Of a DNA stretch of 16,659 nucleotides, positions 10,555-16,659 are shown one piece after another. A model generated the notes under the pieces. That model saw only the letters and a program-made list of their open reading frames with translations. It ran no database searches and was not told the origin of the DNA. The first letter of the stretch is position 1; the number at the start of each line of letters is the position of its first letter. The position numbers and the translations under genes are program-made. The stretch is from Smittium culicis (Eukaryota; Kickxellomycota; Harpellomycetes; Harpellales; Legeriomycetaceae): positions 1-16,659 of the forward strand of contig LSSN01005921.1 of assembly GCA_001970855.1 (NCBI GenBank). Reading direction: 5' to 3'.

Positions 10555-13500
10555 ATGGAATATTCTTTCTCAACAGCAGCCAAAAATCCCAAAATTCATC
10601 AAAACGACGATTTCTCCGGCGCGAGAAGTAGAAACAGCAGCGGCCAGCTGGTAAGAATATTCATAGGCCCATGCAACAATCCGTTCAAGCCCGTGAACCC
10701 GAAACACAGAGGTTTCTTTTACAGGGCTGCGATAACTGAACTCGAGAAAAATTCAAAGATATCGCACAGGAAAGTTTTGTTCTACCAGGACTTCGGCTCA
10801 AGAAATTTGGAATCATCCTTCGCTGACAGTATCCGCGAAACAGAGTTTTCCCTCAGCAGCGCAAAATTCCACCGATCGAACGCCTTCAAAAAGAATGTTC
10901 TGTACTCTGAAACCCCTATAAAAATCACTCATCCTTCTATAAAAAAAAGGTACGCAATACACTCTTTAATTCTACACAAAAAATTACAATAATTACATGA
11001 CTTCATTTTATTTCTATTTATATCACGTACTTTCAAAAACTAAAAATAAAAAAATGTCACAGTAAACTTGCCCTTAATTCATGGCCGCTAAAACCAAAAT
11101 CCAACACACAAAAGTTCAATCCAAAAAATAGCCTTTATCCTCAAAACGTCCCCTCCACCTCCGCATATTCCAATACCAAATCAACAGCAGATCTAACATT
11201 GAGCAGAATTCAATCGCCGATTTTAGATTCAAAATCTAGCAAGAAAAAAAATACAAATAAGAGCTATAAAGAATCAAAAAGGAACAGAATAAGCACCAAA
11301 ATCGAGAATTTGCTCAATATAAGCGCTGCTAAAAATGATCCCCATAACTTTGACGCTGTTTGGTTATCCACGCGCGCAGCTGTCAAACTTTTCAGATCTT
11401 ACGACAGTATAATCAACAAAATCAACTTTGAAAGCTCGGCATTCAAGTACTCATCGCCATGGAACGAAGCGTGGCTGCTGCTAACGCGCCACGGAATAGT
11501 CGTGTATACCAAAGATTCTGTCAAGTACAGTCTGTTCATCAAATTCCCGCCCACTTCTCCGTCGCTGCCTTCTGTCTCGGTATTCTCGGATATAGATCAC
11601 ACTTTACTCATTTCTTTTACTCAAGACGCCGTTGTCAGCTTCATCCGCTCAGCTAATGACCGCAATATCAATACCAATACCAATAACATCGCAAAAAACC
11701 AGAAAGATTCCCAAAACAACACAAAAGCTTTATCCCGAAAACTCTCGTACCAATTAGTCGTCAAGTTTCCCTCAATCCAGCTATTTCATACCTGGTACCA
11801 AGAAACGTCCAAATGGATCAGATATAGCAACTCCCTGTTCCCCTCAAAACCCCTCATAAATCTAACCCCATCTTTCATTTACCCGCCACTACACGTTAAA
11901 GTCAGAATTCCATCCATCGATATCAGCGTCAACGTGTCAACGCTCCAAGCTTACGTCAAAGGCAGCGGCAAATCGTTCATCGACAATATAAACAACTTTG
12001 CTTACTCGTCTCCTTTGCCTAACCCCACCAACAACACCGCTTCTATTAACAGCAGCAGGAACAGCAACATTAACATTAACATTATGCACCAATCGCGATC
12101 TAACCCATCCCACTTCACAAACCAACTTTACAAACAAGAGCAGCACTTATCCAGCAAGGCCACCGTCTGGGACATTAGAGATATCGTCCTATACTCTCTA
12201 GCAACAAGCCCCAGATACTCAAGTTTCGCCATAGACCTAATCAAATCTCACGCGCAAAATTCTCTCTCCATCGCCATGGCATGGGCCAAGTTCGGAAGCG
12301 TCGATTTCGTCGCGCCTTTAACCTACACCCAAATCCCGCAAGCAATTAAATCAGTTGACGGATTTTCTGAAAATGAGCTCGCCTTCAGCTATCAGTCAAT
12401 GCAAAGTGTAAATATAAATCCTAACTTTTTAATTCCTTATTAACACTATACTTTCTTTTTCATTTATTATAATCTATGTATATATTTATATTCACAAATC
12501 TACCACCTCTTTATTATTTCATATGTATTGAAAAAATAGAGCTATTGTCTAGAACTCAGAACTTACAAGCCAGATTTGTCTAATCCCGGTAACACCGAAT
12601 TTACTCCCATGTATCCTATCTCTGGCTACGTTCTTGCATTCATCAACTCTAAAGTAATACCAAACAGTAAAAAAGCATCGACCTTTCTCATGTCCGTCTT
12701 TGACGATACTCTAGTCTTTTACAAAGTTTTCTCAAATAGCAAGATCCCGTTCTTCTTTTATACTGGAAAAAAAGGTTTGTTCTTAATTATGATTTAATAA
12801 CTGTTTTTTCTCCTTTGAAACTAACCTCTAACTCTTACTAACATAATTATGCGCAATTAATTTAAATATTTTAATTTATATCTATTTTATTTTAGCTTTG
12901 ATAAATAATTGTAAAACTTGTAGCGAATGTATTAACAATACATACTGCGCCATAAACCCATACAATGTTGGCGTTTTAATTAGCGAGTGCGATGGGCTTT
13001 TCTTAATCTCGAATATTCACCAGGTTAGAGTCCCAAATACCAAGGAAGTGGATACAATAACCAAAAATTCTAGATTCAAAATACCTAACTTTGAGCTCGT
13101 TGGCTCCAAAAAGAAATCATCGAGTAGCTCGCTTATGTCTACCTCCTTAGATATCGCAAATTCTGCCGATCTATGGTTTGTAATTGAATTCAGAAGCCAC
13201 AACGAGGATACTGATAAAAATATCTTTTTTGTCTGCTGTCCCTCTGTCAAAGCGCGAGATTCGTGGGTTAAGCACCTTGGCCAAATAGTGGCTTTTTGGA
13301 AAAGTCATAACCTTAACCATAAAAAAACACGAACTTTACTCAAATATTTCCAAAGCTCTAAATTGCCGAACAATTTGCAAGTTGATCTTGAGAAGGACCT
13401 TGAAGCTAAGAATTCTATAGCAAATAAAATTTTCTGGAACACAAACAGGAGCTATATCTACACAGACGTTATACACCACAGCTTCTTATACAGAAAAAAT

Positions 13501-15330
13501 AAGAAACATAAAGCTTTTAGACGCTTCTTATGCTTACTAACTCCAGGCAGAATGGTAGAATTTGCGGTTCCTAAACTAACTGGGATTGAAACTATGGACG
13601 CACTTAAAAATTCGATCCGAGACCTATACGTAAGCAACTCCTCCGAAACCCCCTTTACCCAATCTCGCCTCTCTACTTTAATCTCAACAAATAAATGGCC
13701 TAACTTTTACTACAAAAGAGTAAAATTTATATCTTTAAAATCGGTTTATGTCACATCCAACCCAAGCGGAATTTTCAAAGCTTATGACAAATCTGAAGCC
13801 CCTAAAATTACTTACCAAAACTATATCAATTTTTACAAAGCCGATTCCAATAGCTCATCCCCTTCTGTTTCAGATGATTACATAAATAACAAACCAAGTA
13901 TCAATACTGACGACTATAAACCAAAACACCAAGCTCAAAATTCATCACTTGAAAAAAACACAAACCAAAAATCTACTTTAAATAACTTATCCCAAACTTA
14001 TTTAAATAACAGAAATATCCCGCGCTCCCGAATAACATCAGCGAAAAATTCTAAATCCCCACAACTTGGATTTGATTACTTGGAAAATGAAGTCACTTAT
14101 GCCCCATTAGTCGCAGACAGGTTCCAAATAGACGGCGAAATTTCACACGATGACATCTCGTTATGTGCTTTCACTTTCCTTAACCCAGTTAGTAAGTTTT
14201 CCTATTTTGACTCAACCATCCACCAAAAAGCTCCGCTCTCGATCCATAAAATCAGCGATTCATTATTAGATGCTTTTGAGCAGGAGCTAGAAAACTACTG
14301 TAAATCAGTAAACACCTCCAGCAAAGGTGGCGGCTATTGCGAAAATTCGTTCCTCCATCCATTTATCTCAATTACCGACAACACAGTTGACCATGCAGAT
14401 CTCAACTCTGTTAAAAACTCGAGACTTTCAATAATTTCAACTGCTGCAGACTCTCTTATAAACATGATTAAAAAGCAAACAGATGTAGCTGACCAATTAC
14501 CTGGCGAGACAGGTTCAATAGCCAATCCAAATACAAAAAGAGATACTTTATCAATGAACTCAAGCCAAATTTTGCACAAAAACGAGACTTCAAACCTAAA
14601 TGATAAGCACAATATAAATGCAATACCTGCTTACTACTATCTGAATAAAATTAGCTATAAAATCCCATTCTCGGTCATAAAACCCATCCTTGTTGACCTT
14701 GGACTTGCGTATCCTGAATCGTCAAGCTGGACAGATACTGAAATCCGCAGCTTTAACCTAACTCCTGAATCATATCCAGAAACTCTCGATACCCGCATGA
14801 ACAACACGTCTAAAAACTTTAATGCAAATCCGGACGATCATAGCCTGACTTCTTTTTTAAAAAGCATGTGCTGCAAGCCTGACACGCTATACAAATTGAG
14901 CAGATACGGAAACTACATAACGCCCATAAGCAAAAGCGGCAAGTGTGCGAAATCATCAAACATTAATAGCGCTCTACAGGATTCATCCGCTTCAAGTTGC
15001 TCGAAAAAACACAGCAAAACATTCCAAATTTCGTCAATCGCTCCAACGATCAACGATTTTGGCGAGACTATCAGCGAACTCTTGGGCACAACATCTCCGA
15101 AAAATACAAAAACCACAACCATAACATCTCAAGATATAAAGGCGCCTCTCATCTGCTTGAATGTCCACAGCGTAAAACCCGACTACGAGTTTATCAGCTC
15201 ACTAAGCAAGTACTCTGGATTTGACCAGTACCAAGCCGTCTATATCGCCGAATCGCAGGACGAAATGAAACTGTGGGTCACCATTTTAGACAACCATATA
15301 TCCAACTTGGTTGCTGACCAGCTATGGTGA
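10555..15330 (+). CDS. Spo71/Mug56-family multi-PH-domain protein, four exons, 1469 aa
   Basis: The proposed join is 10555-10949, 11063-12407, 12540-12774, 12896-15330: 4410 bases, 1470 codons with TGA. ATG 10555 is the first in its frame after an upstream stop and has A at -3. The three downstream frames have no usable ATG at their start, so they must be spliced exons. In order, the protein has: RIFIGP near residue 34; a first PH-like domain at about 227-392 (WNEAWLLLTRHGIVVY; ending in an FHTWYQETSKW helix); LHVKVRIPSIDISVNV at about 408-423; a helical segment at about 500-548 ending AWAKFGSVDFV; LELR at about 584-587; a second PH domain at about 604-795, crossing the exon 3/4 junction and ending SWVKHLGQIVAFWKSH; and a third PH domain starting near 852 (SFLYRKNKKHKAF), interrupted by Ser/Asn-rich insertions and closed by a Trp-containing helix at about 1450-1463. 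This order matches fungal Spo71-type proteins as I remember them. Yeast Spo71 acts with Vps13 and Spo73 at the prospore membrane; that role here is inference. No transmembrane segment is seen. Confidence 0.75.
10950..11062 (+). other. intron 1 of the Spo71-like gene (113 bases, best choice)
   Basis: The donor is G|GTACGC at 10950 and the acceptor is TCACAG ending at 11062, with CTAAA about 20 bases before it as a weak branch site. Phase 2 is preserved: AG from exon 1 plus T from exon 2 gives Ser. Without an intron the first frame stops at 10992, and the next frame has no ATG. Acceptors ending at 11131, 11203 or 11206 would also keep frame. I prefer 11062 because its 3' site is the strongest and the sequence after it already has coding-like composition. 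Confidence 0.55.
12408..12539 (+). other. intron 2 of the Spo71-like gene (132 bases)
   Basis: The donor is GTAAAT at 12408 and the acceptor is AAATAG ending at 12539, both in phase 0, so the frame is kept exactly. The spliced peptide reads SYQSMQS then SYCLELRTYKP. The LELR motif following this helix is where Spo71-type proteins have it, which supports this junction over the alternative donor GTGTAA two bases earlier. The intron interior is much more AT-rich than the flanking exons. Confidence 0.75.
12775..12895 (+). other. intron 3 of the Spo71-like gene (121 bases) with TACTAAC box
   Basis: The donor is GTTTGT at 12775 and the acceptor is ATTTTAG ending at 12895. Phase 1 is preserved: G plus CT gives Ala, and the peptide continues LINNCKTCSE. 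A perfect TACTAAC branch-point box lies at 12836-12842, about 53 bases before the acceptor. The intron falls inside the second PH domain, whose two halves are complete only when joined. Confidence 0.85.
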
Positions 15331-15682
15331 CCATTACGCTTTTTTCTTTTTTTTTAGAGGTTCTTAATTTTAGACTTCCTTTAATAGAGCCTACCCAATT
15401 ATTAAGTTTGGCCCATTTTTCATCTGATTTATAGCACTAGCAATTTCAGGCGAAAGAATATAAAATAGAAAGTTCTGGTTTATATCAAAATAAAAAAAAA
15501 AGTTTTTTTTCTTAAAGAGCCCTTTGGTATTTTTTTATTTTGATAACAGCCTTCATCTTAATTATTTTTTAAAAAATTAAAATTTTATCTTTATTATCTC
15601 TTGTCAATACAGATATTAGAGTTGGTTAAATTATCGGCTTTAGTATAACTTTTTATTTAAAAAAATGGATAATCATTTTTGT
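15331..15682 (+). other. 3' flank of the Spo71-like gene
   Basis: AT-rich sequence after the TGA. AATAAA at 15489-15494, inside an A-rich then T-rich stretch, is a plausible polyadenylation signal about 160 bases past the stop codon. The sequence TTAAAGAGC at 15512-15520 also occurs at the right borders of element copies C and D. Confidence 0.4.
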
Positions 15683-15686
15683 TTAG

Positions 15687-15875
15687 CCCTTTCACAGGTG
15701 ATAGAGCGTTTTTCGTCTACAAAATCTAGCCAACTGAACTCGATAAAAATAATATAATAACGAGACATTAAGTATTATTGGTTTATTGAATAGTACTATC
15801 AAATAATAAATTTAATTATTAATCACAAACGAATCAATAAATTCACTTTATCGATGAGTGTTGGGCGGATAAGGG
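15687..15875 (+). mobile_element. MITE-like element, copy C (piggyBac type, 189 bp)
   Basis: The left end is TTAG|CCCTTTCACAGGTG and the right end is GGGCGGATAAGGG|TTAA. The hairpin end is on the left (GGTGATAGAGC..TCGTCTACA, partly decayed) and the AACGAATCAATAAATT block is near the right end, so it is inverted relative to copies A and B. A GTTGGGCGG stretch before the right end matches the corresponding end of copy B. One flanking tetranucleotide is mutated (TTAG). No coding capacity. Confidence 0.8.
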
Positions 15876-16064
15876 TTAAAGAGCAGGCGGTTGATATACA
15901 GCCCAAAAATTCGAATTTATATTATCTTCAAAAATATTTTAATGCCAAGTAAATTCAAATAAATTATTCTGGTTAGCTATGTGCCGGATTATTTACAAAG
16001 ATACATCTTTTAAATATAGAAAGTTTAGCGCGTAAGGTTTCATATGAAACTATTGCTCAATTCA

Positions 16065-16250
16065 CCCTTTCACGGGAGGTAGACTACATTTGATCTAGTA
16101 AATATAGCCAACTGTATTAGATTATTACACTTTAATTCCGAAGCTTTAAAAATCATTAGTTTATTTTAAATTAGCAGCAAATAATACATTTCTTATATCA
16201 CAAACGAATCAATAAATTGAATTTTTAAAAGAGTGTAAGACGGGAAAGGG
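16065..16250 (+). mobile_element. MITE-like element, copy D (piggyBac type, 186 bp)
   Basis: The left end is TTCA|CCCTTTCACGGGAGG and the right end is GACGGGAAAGGG|TTAA. GGTAGAC..GATCTA just inside the left end is the hairpin segment. The right block AACGAATCAATAAATT is identical to copy C. By eye this copy and copy A are closest at the hairpin end: 37 of the first 44 positions agree after inverting A. The left target tetranucleotide is changed to TTCA. Confidence 0.85.
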
Positions 16251-16470
16251 TTAAAGAGCCTATTAGCCATATTTAACCCTATATATTTTACATTATGTTT
16301 TGGAAATAAAAGATTTCAGCTTGAAATTGGTTTGAAACATTCTCCGCTAAAAACTCACTCGTAATGAGCCATCCATTTCATAATTTTTTTTATTTTTTTT
16401 TTTAATCACGGAATTTTATTGGTACGATAACAATAATAGAAAATACACGGTAAATAAACTAAGAAAATAG

Positions 16471-16659
16471 AAATTCAGTGCAAGGCATAAAAAAACTAAT
16501 ATTCTAATACTAATAAATTCCTCTGCCGGTCTACCGGCTGCGTACCTAAAGGGAAATGGGATCAATCTACCATCCGAAAGATCCACCCAGGCATTGCTTC
16601 AAGTAGGCTGGATGACTGAAGTTACAAGCAGTCATGGAATTAAGCTCGTTCCAACAAAA
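16471..16659 (+). CDS. possible partial coding exon running off the right edge
   Basis: One + strand frame is open from after TAG at 16468-16470 to the last base (63 codons). From about 16522 the composition shifts sharply to higher GC and the peptide looks protein-like (SAGLPAAYLKGNGINL, then QALLQVGWMTEV, SSHGIKLVPTK). The other two + frames and the minus frames carry stops. There is no ATG at the start of this stretch, so an upstream splice acceptor, or a mobile-element reading frame, would be needed. I do not recognise the family and cannot tell a host gene from a retroelement. Confidence 0.35.

Noticed and set aside
11998..12201. Thr/Leu-rich + frame and the minus-strand frames within 11937-15122
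   Set aside because: They all overlap the well-supported exons of the Spo71-like gene in other frames and carry no domain of their own.
16275..16470. TTAACCCTAT at 16275-16284 as another element end
   Set aside because: It resembles the left end of copy B, but the following bases do not match and there is no partner end at the expected distance.

Overview
This looks like a piece of nuclear DNA from an AT-rich fungal genome. Three things support that. The large gene on the right has three short GT..AG introns, one with a perfect TACTAAC branch-point box. Its product carries the multiple-PH-domain layout of the fungal Spo71/Mug56 sporulation family. The proteins are rich in Ser, Asn and Lys, and the intergenic DNA is long and very AT-rich. 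An early-diverging arthropod-gut fungus (Harpellales or Kickxellomycotina type) would fit, but that is inference; I cannot name the species and an AT-rich yeast is not excluded.

Layout. Positions 1-153 are a (TATAA)n microsatellite that runs off the left edge. Positions 154 to about 7080 are gene-poor, very AT-rich DNA. They hold two copies (A, B) of a short transposon-like element, a 25-base T tract, a 30-bp minisatellite and a hairpin followed by a T run. Positions 7081-7700 are pyrimidine-rich and look like a promoter or 5' leader for the first gene, an intronless 390-codon gene (7701-8873) for a low-complexity protein with three 15-residue repeats. A gene-free spacer of about 1.7 kb follows. 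The second gene (10555-15330, four exons, 1469 residues after splicing) is the main gene of the window and encodes a Spo71-like protein with three PH-type domains. Positions 15331-16470 are intergenic and hold two more element copies (C, D), in the opposite orientation to A and B. An open frame of higher GC content runs off the right edge from about 16471.

How the parts relate. Both clear genes are on the + strand with separate upstream regions, so no operon is implied. In budding yeast Spo71 is a PH-domain protein that works with Vps13 and Spo73 at the prospore membrane. Whether this protein does the same here is inference, and nothing in the sequence ties the 390-residue protein to it.

The most unusual result is a non-autonomous element of 186-189 bp, present four times. 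It has CCCTTTC..CG / CG..GAAAGGG ends next to TTAA, a hairpin just inside one end and a conserved block near the other. This is what a piggyBac-type MITE should look like. No transposase is visible in the window.
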